A DNA stretch of 64,000 nucleotides from positions 2,758,001-2,822,000 of the forward strand of contig CALNXK010000039.1 in NCBI GenBank assembly GCA_942486035.1, written 5' to 3'. A model generated the notes under the pieces. That model saw only the letters and a program-made list of their open reading frames with translations, did not search any database and had not been told where the DNA came from. Position 1 is the stretch's first letter. Each line of letters starts with the position of its first letter. Of this stretch, positions 25,650 to 38,270 are shown piece by piece. This DNA comes from Porites lobata (Eukaryota > Cnidaria > Anthozoa > Scleractinia > Poritidae). The translations under genes and the position numbers were made by a program.

Positions 25650-27960
25650 TAAAACGTGTTTGCAGTGGCCAATGGAGTGATCGACTCGAAAGAGAAGAAA
25701 GCCGTCCTGTTAACTAATTTTCCCACTGGAACGTACCAGCTGACGAAAGATTTGGTGGCCCCGATTTTGTTAGGAGAAGATTCTCTCACGTACGACATGA
25801 TCGCAAAGCGTTTCCAAAAGCAATTAAAGCCCAGAAATCTGTTCTAGCCGTCAGGTGTGAGTTTGGCAACCGAGCGTGTGAGGCAGGAGAAACGGTGAGT
25901 CAGTATGTTGCTGTTCTAAGGCATCTAGTTACGGATTACAAGTTTAATGATGCCATGTGATTGGAGAGACTCAGAGATTGGTTTCGGGTGTTCGAGATAA
26001 GAGAATGATGTTAGAGCTTTGGAAACTCAAACTCGAGGAACTGCCATTTGATATAGCTGTAGCGAAATACATCGCTATGGAGCGATCTGACAAGGATGTA
26101 GAAGCTCTCCAGGGGGATAAAAAGTCAATCCCAGCGAATTTGTTATCTAAGTCAAGGCCATGCGAGAAGCCTAAACCTAAGAAAGAAGCTAAGCCTTCAA
26201 AGAAAAAGGGTTTCTCATCTCCTAAAGATAAGGGTGCTCAAAGTTGCTACCACTGTTTTGGAAATTATGATCATAAAAGTTGTCCTTTCAAAAAGGAAAA
26301 ATGTCACATATTGCAAGGGCTTGTAAATCCAAGAAAAGGGAGACACAAGCTGCCCGACCCCCAGTAAATTATGTAGACAGTGATGACGGGGACAGCGATC
26401 ACTACCTGGGATCTCTTGAGGTTAATAACGTGGGTGACAAGGATCATGTGATATTGGTCAGCCCCGGAGTACAGGGAAGGGTGGTCAAGATAAAACTAGA
26501 AGCAGGTTCTGCTGTGTCTGTACTCCTATAAAAACAGTATAAGGAACGTGGTCACGTGAAGCTAGCAAAGAGCCATATCACACTTAAAACCTCCACTGAG
26601 CAGAAAATCACACCTGAGGAAGAGATGAAGTGTAATGTTAAGTTTAAGGGCCAAGAAAAGGAGTTAACCCTACAAGTGGTTGAGACACCGGGGCCAGCAT
26701 TGTTTGGGCGTGACTGGCTCTCTAAAATTCAGCTGGACTGGGGTGAAATCAAAGCCCTTAAGCTTAGCCAGACACCGGAAGGGGTCATGCAACAAAAAGT
26801 GGATCAGTTGTTGCAGCAGTACGAGACTGTATTTTCTGAGATTGAAGGCACACTTAAAGGCCACAAGGCTGATTTGAAGGTCGAGAAGGGCTGCCAGCCT
26901 AGCTTTTATAAGCCACCTCAAGTTACATATGCACTTCGCCTCAAGGCACAAGCATAATTGGCACGTTTAGAGAAGGACGGAAAAACATTTTAGCAAACTT
27001 GATCGGCGCAAGGCTTATCACCAACTGGAAGTAACAGAGGAATACAAGAAATTCCTCACCATCAATATACGCTAGGGCCTTTTCCACTACAATCGGTTGG
27101 TTTTTGGCGTTTCTTCGAGTCCGGCGGTTTAGCAACGTACCAAAGACCAGGTATTACAGGGAATACCTGGCACCCAGTGTATCCTCAATGACATGATCGT
27201 CTCGGGCAAAACCAATGAAGTGCATTTGGAGAATCTAAAGAGCGTGCTCAAGTGACTAGAAGACGCGGGTGTGAAGGCCACTAAGGAGAAGTGCAAGTTC
27301 TTCAGGAATAGAGCTCAGTTTTGTAGGCCTGAGATCGACAGAGAAGGTCTCCACAAGACACTAAAAGATTGAGGCAGTAGTTAGCGCGTCTAGTCCTGAG
27401 AATGTGTCACAGCTTCGCTCATTTTTAGGGCTCATTAACTATTATAGCCGCTTCTTGCCTAATGCACCACAATTCTCCACCCACTACACCAGTTGTTAGA
27501 GCAAAACAGCGAATGACAGTAGACGGAACAGTCCGAGCAAGGCTTCACAGAGGCTAACCGCATGCTTACATCTGAGCAGGTGCTAACGCATTATGATCCA
27601 GCGTTGCCAGTTAAGCTTGCATGTAATACTTCGCCGACCAGCATCGGTGCGATTCGTTCACACGTCATGCCTGATGGCAGCGAAAGGTCAGTAGCTTTTG
27701 TGTCCCGAGCGTTAAACAAGACAGAACGCAGGTACGTACCGATTGACAAGGAGGCATTGTCCATTGTGTGGGGCCGGGGATGAAATGGTCCCATGTGTAT
27801 CTCTGTGGGAGGGGATTTAGGCTCATTACAGACCACAAGCCCCTCACTGCCGTCTTCCATCCTGAGAAGGGCGTTCCTGCCATGAGCGCTGCGAGACTTC
27901 AGCGCTATGTATTGTTCCTGGCTGGTTTCGATTACAAGATAGAGTATTAGAATACGACCA
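25650..27960 (+). pseudogene. Decayed Ty3/Gypsy retrotransposon gag-pol relic
   Basis: Successive broken frames read as one element. A gag-like segment lies at 25656-25847 and 25957-26290, ending in a basic region and a CYHC zinc knuckle. A protease region follows near 26490, where the catalytic Asp-Ser/Thr-Gly triad reads EAGS, with FGRDWL downstream at about 26700. A reverse transcriptase runs over about 26790-27370; its YxDD box is replaced by ILNDM near 27190. RNase H-like sequence lies at 27562-27950, with the expected Asp replaced in LACNTS, and includes ALNKTERRY and TDHKPL. Many stops and frameshifts are present, the integrase is absent and no LTRs were recognised. The element is inactive. 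It lies between the two copies of the large duplication. Confidence 0.85.
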
Positions 27961-28264
27961 AGCTGTTTCTTAAAATGCTAGACAGCACCACACACAATTT
28001 GATAGAATTTTCTCTCAATCGTTTGAAGTAGCTGCGTCGCGCCATTTGCTTTCTTTTTAAAAAGCTTAAATATTTCTTCGCATCTGTTGAATTTTAAAAA
28101 TCAATAAATGGCCCTATTTTGTTATTTTAGACTATATTTAAGTATTTTAAAAAGCTGTTTCCTGTCGTCTGTTGCTACGAATGTCAAGGATAAACATAGA
28201 TTTAAACTTGAAAAAATTGGACCAATCTTTGATGGTATACCTAAAAATCACCAAAAGAGTTACT
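27961..28264. other. Spacer between Gypsy relic and duplication copy 2
   Basis: AT-rich sequence with no open frame or repeat recognised. Confidence 0.35.
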
Positions 28265-29282
28265 TTAGTTAGTGCTTCCTCTTCTTCATATCTCTACAGG
28301 AACATTTTGTGTATGCGTTAAGGCACTGAGTAATGACCTCAGAACAAATTAAATAGACCTAAAATAGTAGTAGTCTCGTGATATAGCCCTTTTAAGAGCA
28401 TTTGATACGTATTCAGAGCTCTTGGACCTCTTTCCCTGACCAAATTCTAATTACAAGATAACTGACACGTGTCACCAATATTAACTAAAAATTGTAGCCT
28501 TTTGACCCATTCCGAGCGGATTTCGTAGACACTGGCCTTTGAGGTCAATGTCTTAACTGAGAAACTAGTGCAGCTACAACTTGTGGCTGCAAGTGGTGGG
28601 AATGGCGGTTTTTGCAATTTTTGAACAGTGAAAGAGCGTGGATAATCATGTGACCAGGTATATCGATATTATATTCTGCTTTCTCAGCATTCGTTCTTCC
28701 TCTTGGATTCTTGTATCTGTAAAATGTACAAAATAACCATGACGATGTTTTAGAACGAGGCCTTAATCTACCTTGGTGACCATGCATGCCACTGTGATTT
28801 AGTTCCTACTATCATATCTTCTGAAATGCTTTAAGTCACACAACACCTGGCAAACATCCCCCCTTGGGTTTTTTCGAGATGGTCTATATTAGAACTTCCA
28901 AGAGCCCATATTCATTAAAAATACCGGCCAGTATTAATTTCCTGCTTCAAATGCTCTCCAAGATAGATAAAAAATATCCCCACGTAAAGGGTTGGTATTA
29001 TATTTTGCTTTTTTTATTGTTACACGAAGTTGTGAAATGAAAATGACTCAGTATGTTTTCCTTTTTTTATTTCCCTGATGATATTAACAGAAGCTGTGAT
29101 CAACATCCTTTATTAAACCTACAATGCAACGTATCTCATGGAGATAATAATTGATCTAAACCAAGAGATCATAATGATTATAAATTATAAATTATAATTA
29201 ATTTTTCTTAATACAATATATCATATAACGATAAGATTCCGCTTAGCTCGCCTACTTTAGTCGTAGGAAAAACCTTTTCGAA

Positions 29283-32100
29283 TTACATTCTAGATGTACA
29301 ACCTGCAACGAGAATTTTTAAATCCACTCGCATATCAAGAATTTTGCTGTCTATATCTTTCAATAAGGCAGATGCTTGCACAGCTATTTCATCAAGTTGT
29401 AAAGATGTCACCGGCACTCTTGCCTGCTCTGTAGCAGCGGAGCTCTGAGCAGTAACCATGCCACTACTCGAACTGCTCGTATTTTTGATGGCAGTAATTT
29501 TGGTCGGACGGATAACTTCTGTATCTGTATTTCTAGGCTGCAAAGGAACAAGGATTTTTTTTTACACGACACAGTGAGTAAGTTACTTTTAGTTTCAATA
29601 CAATTAGCTTCTAGTTACGTTACTTGCTTTTTGAAAAAAACCTATTGGGCTCAGTCGCTTGAAGTTGCATAAACTAAGATGATACCAACTTCAGCTAACC
29701 TAATAAGTATATTCATTGACTTTTGATACGGATCTTCACTCATTGATGGCGTCCAGTTTGTGTAGGCTTTTCCCACGCTGGTTCGCCTTAATTTGGATCT
29801 CCATTGTAAAGGTCACCCATATAGATCAGCCGCTACTGCTCAGAAAATTAATCTTCTAAGCAATTTTCCTATGACGTTGAAAACTGGTTTCGGTAAGTGG
29901 TCGTTCGTTTGTTTTATCAGCCAATGGATGAAAAGATTAAAACATGGCCTCTTCGTCTTCCCGCCAAAGAAAACCCTGATATGGAAAAGGCATTATTCGA
30001 TTGGCCAATCGTGTTGAAATATGACGTCAAAATGAGGTAACGGTTGATTTCTAGTAGGTTATCGGGAATGAAGTTTTTTCACCCGAGCGTTCGCTTAACC
30101 AACCAAAAGCCACGCGCGTTTGTAACCGTTCGATAAACCAATCAAATCGCTCTATTTCCGTTCGTTTGTTGTTTATGTTTTGTTCGCGCGTTTTCATTTC
30201 AAGGTCATACGAAAATCGCTCTAACTTTGGACGAAAATGTTTGAGCAATTGATCATTTTGAGCTACAACGGGGATGTCTTTAAGTTACCTTAGGCGCCCC
30301 CTGAATTTCCTGGATGTAATAAATGACATTCTTTGCAATCCATTCTATTCTTTGCAGACGGTGTGTAATATTATTGGCGTCTGAGAAGGCGGAGAATTGC
30401 TTTCTCAACTTCCTTAGATGTGAAATGAAGGCCTTCACAATTTGTCGGCTTAATTCCAGTTTGCTCTGTGAAGGCATAACGTTTGAATTACAAAAATTAA
30501 CTTTGATTATATTAAAAATGTTAAACATATTGTTTTGTAAAATAAAAGGTTGCGTCATGCAAAGAAGTTAAACATAAAAAAACACCTGCGGAATGATTGC
30601 AATTCAGAGAGAAAACGATAAGTCGTAACGAAGACTGTGTAGATCATAACGCTATTAAACACCTCTCATTTACGTTCTGAACGGACGATAATAAAATCAG
30701 TATAAAAGAAATAGTTTTTTATTTTACTTGAGGTAAAATGAAATTAATCAATTATCTCACCGTTGTTTTCTTCATGTTTTTTGAAGAGACGAATGTGGTT
30801 ATCTGAATATCTGATAATCTGTATTTTTGGTCTTTGTCCCAGAGTTCATCCTGAAATATATACAGGGAAACATAAGTTACTTTTACGACTTACACTCCCA
30901 CTGACGAGTATCGGGGACTTACTCAGTTGCCCTTAAGACTCAAAGAAATGTCTAATGTTGTTACTTGTAACCGTGACCTATAAATTTATATCCTTTAATT
31001 GAAAGTATCGATTACTACGATAACCTCTGCGAGAATTTAACACAGTGTGATTTTTTTTAGAATTTTTTTTTTGAAACATTTAAATTTGCGGCTATTTTGG
31101 CACAACGTTCGTCTTTTATCGATGAAGTAGTTGACAGACCATTGGCCGAATTAACTGAGAATTCAGTACCCCGTTAAAGGCAACAACAGTAGCCACCCTT
31201 AGAAAGGGAAAAGCATGCATAAAATCCCATTCTTAGTTCCTAAATTTGTGTCCCATGACGTCATCATGATATGAGCCTGTCAATTTCGTGATCAGCGGAA
31301 CAGGGGTGCGAAAGAACTTTTGGCTTAAAAATTTCTAAAAAATCACATTTTGTTCAAAACGCAAAATTCTTCAGAAGAATTTGCTCTACTACTGAATTCT
31401 TTCAGTAAACATAATACAAATATTTACGTCATAGGGACTAAAAAGCAGCCTTAACTTAAACAAAACCAACTATGACCTTTCTAAAATTTATTGGTGGGAT
31501 GGAATCTCTCTTCTCATTTGAGAGTCTTGACAACGTCATCGGAAAGCATTGATACTCACAATGATGTTCTTTGTTTTATACACCTCAGACGCCAGGTTAT
31601 CCAACTCTAGATGTACATTGGGTTGACATTTTGTTGCAGCTACAGTCAAGTGTAGATTAATCAAAACACAAATTGCCGTAGTCAAGACTAAAAAACAAAT
31701 GATAAGATAAACACAATGAATTAAAGGAGAGACATAAATAAATAAGAAATGGTGGACGAATAGATAGAAAGATGGGTAAAATTGATTGAAGAAGTTAAAC
31801 TTACATGAATGAAATAATAAGTCAATTGAAAAAAATTAAATGAAGAAATGAATGAATGAATGAATGAATGAAGGAGTGATGATGAATGAACGAACGGATG
31901 AGTGATGGACAGATGGATGGATGAAACAACTTTAAGTAGACAAATGATGTAACCTGACTGAATGATAGCAACCAATAGGGAATATACAGAAAAGCGAGTT
32001 GATTTGTAGCCCTGTTGGCTATGCCCCCCACCCCCTCCTAAACGTATCAGCAAACGTGTCAACAAACGTATCAAATTTAGATGGGCTACTTACTTTTCAT
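29283..32100 (-). CDS. Gene B': duplicate of gene B, cytokine-like, 5 exons, 218 aa
   Basis: Exons (transcript order): 32094-32100, 31560-31687, 30761-30850, 30289-30465, 29283-29537, with intron phases 1-0-0-0. Donors are GTAAGT, GTGAGT, GTGAGA and GTAACT. The signal peptide is MKILTTAICVLINLHLTVAA. Exon 2 is four codons shorter than in B, exon 3 one shorter and exon 4 two shorter; exon 5 keeps 84 residues. By eye exon 4 differs from B at about 10 of 59 positions, but exon 5 differs at roughly 27 of 84, mostly in the final helix and tail (CTSRM versus CASRM end). Every indel is a multiple of three and no stop interrupts, so the gene looks selected and functional. The TATA box and an AATAAA near 29109-29114 are retained. 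Confidence 0.85.
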
Positions 32101-32186
32101 TCTGTAACGACCTTTTTGATCCACAAGTCTTTGTTCTCTCTCGTGAATGTGAACTTAAGTTCTTAAAAGTCTACCAGAAGGGATCC

Positions 32187-32195
32187 CTTTATATA
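32187..32195 (-). promoter_or_regulatory. TATA box of gene B'
   Basis: TATATAAAG on the minus strand, about 90 bp upstream of the ATG, as in gene B. Confidence 0.75.
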
Positions 32196-32556
32196 CCCAT
32201 CATCGTGAATTTGTAAATTTCTAATTTAAAAAAATGATTCTGCCTGACTCTGAGCTGGAATCATGTTCCGCTCCCCATTTCTGAAACCTTTTTGGTACCT
32301 CGTTGCTGAGGAAGTGGTATAAAACGCAAATTTCTTGTCTTTTTGGGTAGTTTCTTTCTTTTACATCGGAAATCATATTTTAAACTTTCTCATCTTAACA
32401 TATGCTTAAGAGAGGGTTTTCTATTCATAATTATGATAATATGAGCTGACATCAAGCGACGGGACGATGGAAGTAAAACCTCTGATTAGGAAAAAGGCTG
32501 ATGGGGAAGAAACACATGTGCATGGTTACCCAATGAATGTTTCTATTCATGTAGAA

Positions 32557-32884
32557 TTATTGCTTGGAATAAAAGCAGATTAAATGGCCAACCGTGTTAA
32601 TGTCCGAGATGGGTTCCCCTTTCTTTCGACAGCCACTCTCTTCCGTGGGTTCTTCACCAAGTGTCATGTCTGCCTGTGTCAAGGAAGAGAAAGAATATAA
32701 TGGGAAGTTTCGCCAAATGAACATCCATTCACTTTGGTGAATTTTTGAAGGTGCAATTCTATTTCTAGTTATTTTTCTCGACAATGCACCCTTCAACCTG
32801 AGCGGTATTCGGTATTATTGTAGTGACCAGTTTGACGGACATGATAGCATCGATAACAATGGTTAGATAGGGTATTTGCACCAT
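32557..32884 (-). CDS. Gene C': duplicate of gene C, possible small secreted peptide, 67 aa
   Basis: Proposed exons are 32798-32884 and 32557-32673, with the same lengths, phase and splice positions as gene C. Exon 1 reads MVQIPYLTIVIDAIMSVKLV and exon 2 keeps GCRKKGEPIS and LICFYSKQ with the stop. About 14 of 67 residues differ from C, with no indel. The TATA-like box is weaker here (CATATAAG near 33020). Coding is suggested by frame conservation but not proven, and no family was recognised. Confidence 0.4.
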
Positions 32885-33535
32885 CCAGTAGTTCTGCTTC
32901 TTATTTGTCCATCATTGTAAAAATTACAGATTAAGAAAGAAGGCCGAGAATAATATCCCGATATTGTAGGGGTATAAAGAACTAGATACTTTCCCACTGC
33001 TAAAGTCTCAGTCCTTCTTATATGTTGCTGTATAATAATCAGCTTATTCTCGGCCAGCCTCAAAGTTATTCAATATCGTAGGGAGTTTTCTACGGTCATC
33101 TGGCTAGGAGTTGAATTCAATGCAACGGTTTAAGGATCCTTTGATGTTGAAAACTCGTAAAATGATTTGGAAATTCGAAAAATTCGAAAGAAAGATCCTA
33201 ATACAAATTTGATTCATTGATTGATATGCTTTGTCAGATATTACATCCAGTCATCCTTCCGGCCAGCATCTTCAGTCGTTAAATCGTCTGATGAGCAGCT
33301 GTTACACCTGTAACGACATTATCATGGATTATTATTAGATTTAAACTCTGTTTTGGTACACGTAGGTTGTTGAATGATACATGATAACACACGCAATAAA
33401 ATAAAATATTGAATTCTAATATATACCACAAAGCTCCAAATGACACGTATGTCAGAAAAAGGCGTATTTCATACTTCCCCAATATCACTGAAGTGCTGAG
33501 CCAGCTGTTTCAGTGACTGTGTGTGATTTTATTTA

Positions 33536-34345
33536 GTATATACTACAACAGTGGACAGTGTTTTTTGCGCGCTCTGATTGACTACTCGATCAGTGAATAT
33601 CCTGCTCTATTCACTGATTCACCCCTCGTTCTCCGAGCTTGCGACGCCAAACTCGCGTAAGTTGCGAGCAAAATGCCTTCCCGGTTTGCTGCCGTCACAA
33701 ACAAAAAATTTCACAACTAATCAAGCAAGCTGTTCCCGAAATACACGAAGAAGGTGACAAACTTTGGTTTGGAAGTTTTAACAGGTAAAGCTTTGTCGTT
33801 TTGACTTGAATTTATCGATAAAACCGATGAAAAAGTTTTTTTTTGTTTACATATGCAAATTAAGCTTAAGTCTTGCAGTACTATATTTAGTTGACTCGTT
33901 CATAAATAAGCTTAAAACTAAATTTAATAATCTTTTTTACAGAATGATTTTAAATACAAAAAGAATTCACAACTCCTTTTGAAGAAGTTTCACGCAAGAG
34001 CTGAACAAATGCCCGGAACAAATGCCTTCAAAAGTTTCATTTGTCGGCGAGAAAAAGCGACGACTGCGACCGTTCGGTCATTGCGCGCCAAAATTGTAAT
34101 CGTTGGCAACAGTAAATGAGTTAAAAATCATCATTTTTGTGCTGAAATATCTTACTGTTTTAGTATATACTAAAACAATTATACACCTCAGTATCAGTGG
34201 CTAGTGGTGGATATATCCCTCGCCGCTTCACGGCCTCGGTAAATGCACCACTAGCGACCTCCACTTTGGTGAATAATTGTTATTTAACCCGGATTTTAAC
34301 TTCAACAGCTCTTTTTCATCGCTTGCACGCTTATGCGCGCTAAAT
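33536..34345. mobile_element. Insertion private to duplication copy 2 (about 0.8 kb)
   Basis: Flanking sequence is continuous in copy 1 near 12990 ('tttcagtgactg' on the left and 'gctaaattgcaccataattt' on the right), giving a paralogous empty site. The insert has 'gtatatacta' motifs near both 33536 and 34163 and a segment with inverted 'ccactagcg' words near 34200-34265. No coding capacity was recognised. It is probably a non-autonomous transposon inserted after the duplication. Confidence 0.65.
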
Positions 34346-35504
34346 TGCACCATAATTTTGTTACTTTTGTTATTTATTATACTTATATTAACGTATATTA
34401 TAACTTAAATTAACCTATGTTTCAAAAGTCATCTTTGACAAAAGCTGTAGTATGCAAATAATCTGATCGTAGACAACATACAGTATCACAGTGTCTTCAA
34501 TCATTTCCAAAAATGTGAACTCGATGAATCAGGCAACAGTTGGTAGGTCAGTGCATTAACCATCCACGTGATGTCAGGCACAAGCTGGCGTACAAGCTTT
34601 GTTTTAAGCTACGCCCAGAGGAACCCGGTTATGCATTTTGATAAATTAAAATATTTTAGATACTGAAATAAAATTGGGGATGATAAAAAATTATACGTGT
34701 TGCAGACAACAATGCCATGTCTCATTTTCTGCTTCAATTTTCTTTCTTGATACCCCCTCCACCTCCTTTCTGCGATCACAAATCTCTCTCGTAGTACGAA
34801 AATTTTTGCCAAAAAAATACATCGCTGTGATATTCTTTTAAATCTAAAAATAAAGTAAAGTACACAAAATATCGCGTCTAGGAACTCACTTATTCATCTC
34901 AGAAGGGGCAAATCCCGACTACAATGTTACATTGCATCACCGTCGGCATGATGCTGTACCAGACGTACAGTACTGTTGTTGGATCTAAGATGAAGAAGAT
35001 GAAAGATGTGCTCTGACTCTGAGAAATTTTATGGTTTATAAATTTTCCAACAAGTTATTATCGACCGCTTCGGTGTAATTTCAACAGTAAAAGTCTATTC
35101 ACCCATGCAAGCTAGAATTCCAACGATTGTTTGAGTTGTCCGCTTGTGTAACGTTTAGTCGGGATGTGCGAATATGTAATTCACAACAGCATATTATTTT
35201 ATTGGTTGTTTTACCACTCACTTTGTTGATCTGAACCCTCTAAAACAAGGAAAGAGATGAGTTATGACAAAATGCTTATCTTCTTTCCATCTGTGCAGAC
35301 CTCTTTGATCTCTCCGCATGCGTACGTTTAAAAGGAAAAAATTTGATCATAAATATTGTTTTCACTCCCAGGGGCAGCCTATTAGCACAGCTACAAAAAC
35401 GTTCACAGGAGAACCCCTTCGCAGTTCCTTAGTTACAGAGGAATTCCCCATGTCCTATTGGCCTGCAGTTAAATATTTTCGTTTAGTTCGGATGCTGCTG
35501 GAAG

Positions 35505-36275
35505 GTTTTCAGGAAAGTTTCTTTTGGCAAGTTATTATACCATGAATATTCAGTTCTTATGGCCGCCGCCGCTGGGCCTTCGGAATTAGATATTATCTTA
35601 TTTTGATCTTTTTTTTAATATTTGAGTGATGGTTGACAAAAAGGAGGGCCTTATATGACCTAAGCTCACCTATTGTAGCTCTGTTTAGTCAAGACGTCAT
35701 TGAAAACTATGCTCCTAAGTCTTTTAGGACCCGCCGATGGCTATATAATTTGAGGCCCCCCTAAACTTTGACTTGAATAATAACTTCAAAACCGTAAGCT
35801 ATGACCACCAACTTAAGCGAATTTTTCTTACATTTTTCTGGAAAAAATTTAAAGGCATCGTGACGTAATACTTCAAAATTAACGTCGCCATGGCAACCGA
35901 GTTTTGGCGGTCATGCTTTTCAAATTTCCATTTTTCTTTAAAAAAAGGTTCATTTTTCTTTTTTACTAAGTAAACTGTTTTATTAATAAAACCTAATTTA
36001 GCATTCCTCGAGAGGCAGAGCTTTTAATTATAATTTTTTCGGGCGGGAAAGGCGCGAATTGCGCGTGAATCATAGCGGCATGATAACTCGGCCGGTCGAT
36101 ATTTCTGAAAATCAGTTGATGTCCCATGTCATCAAGTGACAAACGTGGTCCGTTGCTTTGATGGTTTTTGTGGCCACTTTGGCGATGAATGAATGCTTTT
36201 GGCGGACAATGTCGACGGTGAAAGTATTTTAGAGCAAACTAAAGCAATTTGGACCAGTATCTTCAATTTGTCAGT
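35505..36275. mobile_element. Second insertion private to copy 2 (about 0.77 kb)
   Basis: Copy 1 runs straight from 'cggatgctactggaa' to 'ctctcacctcgcagac' near 14125. Copy 2 has about 770 bp between the same words. No open frame with recognisable content and no terminal repeats were identified by eye. Confidence 0.5.
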
Positions 36276-36414
36276 GTGACTCTCACCTCGCAGACGAGTT
36301 TGCGTGGTGGCAGCGTATCTTTGTCGTAAGTGCGTTTTAGTTCGATTCTTTACGAACAAAACCTTGCTTTTCCCTGAAATCTACCGTTGAATTTATGTTA
36401 CCCTTAAGCAAACC

Positions 36415-36680
36415 CCAACCTGTGGGGTACCTCAGTGGTCGGTTTTGAGCCCATCGCTGACATCATCAAGTCTCACCTCACCAATTTCACTTCTTTGCCG
36501 ACGTTACACAACTATATGTCAACTTTAAGACCAATTCTGATTTAGATGCATGTCTGGCCAGGTCTAGGGTTAAACGCTGTGTCGTGAATATCGACAAATG
36601 GGGAATAATAGTAAGCTGTTCCTAACAGAGGACACTGAAGAGCTGCTGTTATTTAGTTCCAAAATAACACTGAAGTTGAG
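36415..36680 (+). mobile_element. LINE reverse-transcriptase fragment (decayed), copy 2
   Basis: Partner of 14265-14530. The same RT-derived words appear (SVLG, a degenerate FADD region, VVNIDKWG) with different frame breaks. Confidence 0.6.
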
Positions 36681-38270
36681 ATTAAAGAAATAAGAATACG
36701 CTCTTAGACACCAGATAGAGCTGAATTAAACCATCTTAAAAAGGGGAGGACTCCAAAATCCTGTTGCAAGATATTCAGAAGAATGGAGTGCTCAGTGGTA
36801 TCAAAAGCACTAAGCTTCAAAAGTATGAGGGTGTTACAAGCTCATTGTCCTTTTGAACCTTCATTAGAGTAACCTTTGTAGAGTGATAATTACAGAAGAG
36901 GGAGTAAAATAAAGAAAGAACCCGGGGGTACTTTTTCGCAATGGACGAGAAGTTCTTGCGCAGCCTTTTCAACTACCTTAAATGAAATGAATGAAATGAA
37001 TATTACTGACACGGAGGAAATATTTATGAACCCATTCAGAGGATGCCAACGGCAGTTCTCCAATTTGCAGGGACCAGGCCACCAAGAAGCGTGGGGCTAA
37101 TACATCTACTGAAAGGACTTCAAGGCCCATAAAGGGGCACTATCTAACCGAGGGAAGCTAGGCTGGCTACTACTGCCTCCTGCTGCTGCCCAAGGACAAG
37201 TAATTACATGCTGTACATCCAATTAACTATATTGCATCAACAAACGAACATTATATGCAAAAACTGTATGATTTTATTTCACCTACATATTCATTAACTG
37301 AGACTAAAATATCTACATCGTCTTATTTTTGTTTGTGCGTTGTCAATCGAGATTCTCTGAAAAAGCCTTTTTTTCCATTCAGTGAACAAATCAAATACTT
37401 AAAATTTTGACGCCAAAACGGCAATCTGGCAATATTTTGAAGTTCATGTCAATCCTACCCGATTTTTTCGATAGCTGTGCAATATTAATGTAATATAACA
37501 TATCATTTCCCAAAGGGAGTACACTTGTATTATATATCATACCGAAGCTGGATAAATACATAAACAATAATTCTTGCAGAAGAAATAACTTAAAAACACA
37601 AATTGATAAATAAAGTAATTATTTTATAGTATTTCGATTGAAACATCACAAAAGCAAGAGGATAAAATAATACTTGAGCAATAAAGAACTTAAAAACATA
37701 AACTGATAATTCAAAAACCATTAATAATTCATAAAAGAAAGTAAAGAAAGAAATCAACAATTAAAGAGTGTCTTTATATCTGATAAAGACACGGCTAAAC
37801 ACGTCCAATTTTTTAGACCAAAAGAACCCCAAATCTTGGTATTGGTGCAGGAATGAGTTGATCAATATGAGAGATTTTGAAGCTGTTCAAAATACTCCCA
37901 GTCGTGTATTATCAGGTTTAAAAACTCTGGACATAGGTTCGACTTTTTAAACCCGATAATACACTCCTGCTTGTTTTTTAAACAGTAAAGAAAATAAATA
38001 TGTTATATTATTTTGATTAGGCTATTTTCTGCTGTTATCTTCTAGAGTCAATCTTGCAATCTGACATAGATGCAAGATTTTTTAAAAAAGCTAAGAAGGA
38101 AAAAAGATTTTAAATTTGCATCTGGGTCTCAGCTCTTTAAAGCCTGAGCTAAATCAAAAGTACAATAACCTTAAAAGTAAATTACTCAAGCGCCTTTTGA
38201 AAGATGATATTAACTAGCCAATATAAATAAATCGCCGTCTTAAATATGGTTCTTTAAATGTCGCACTGAT

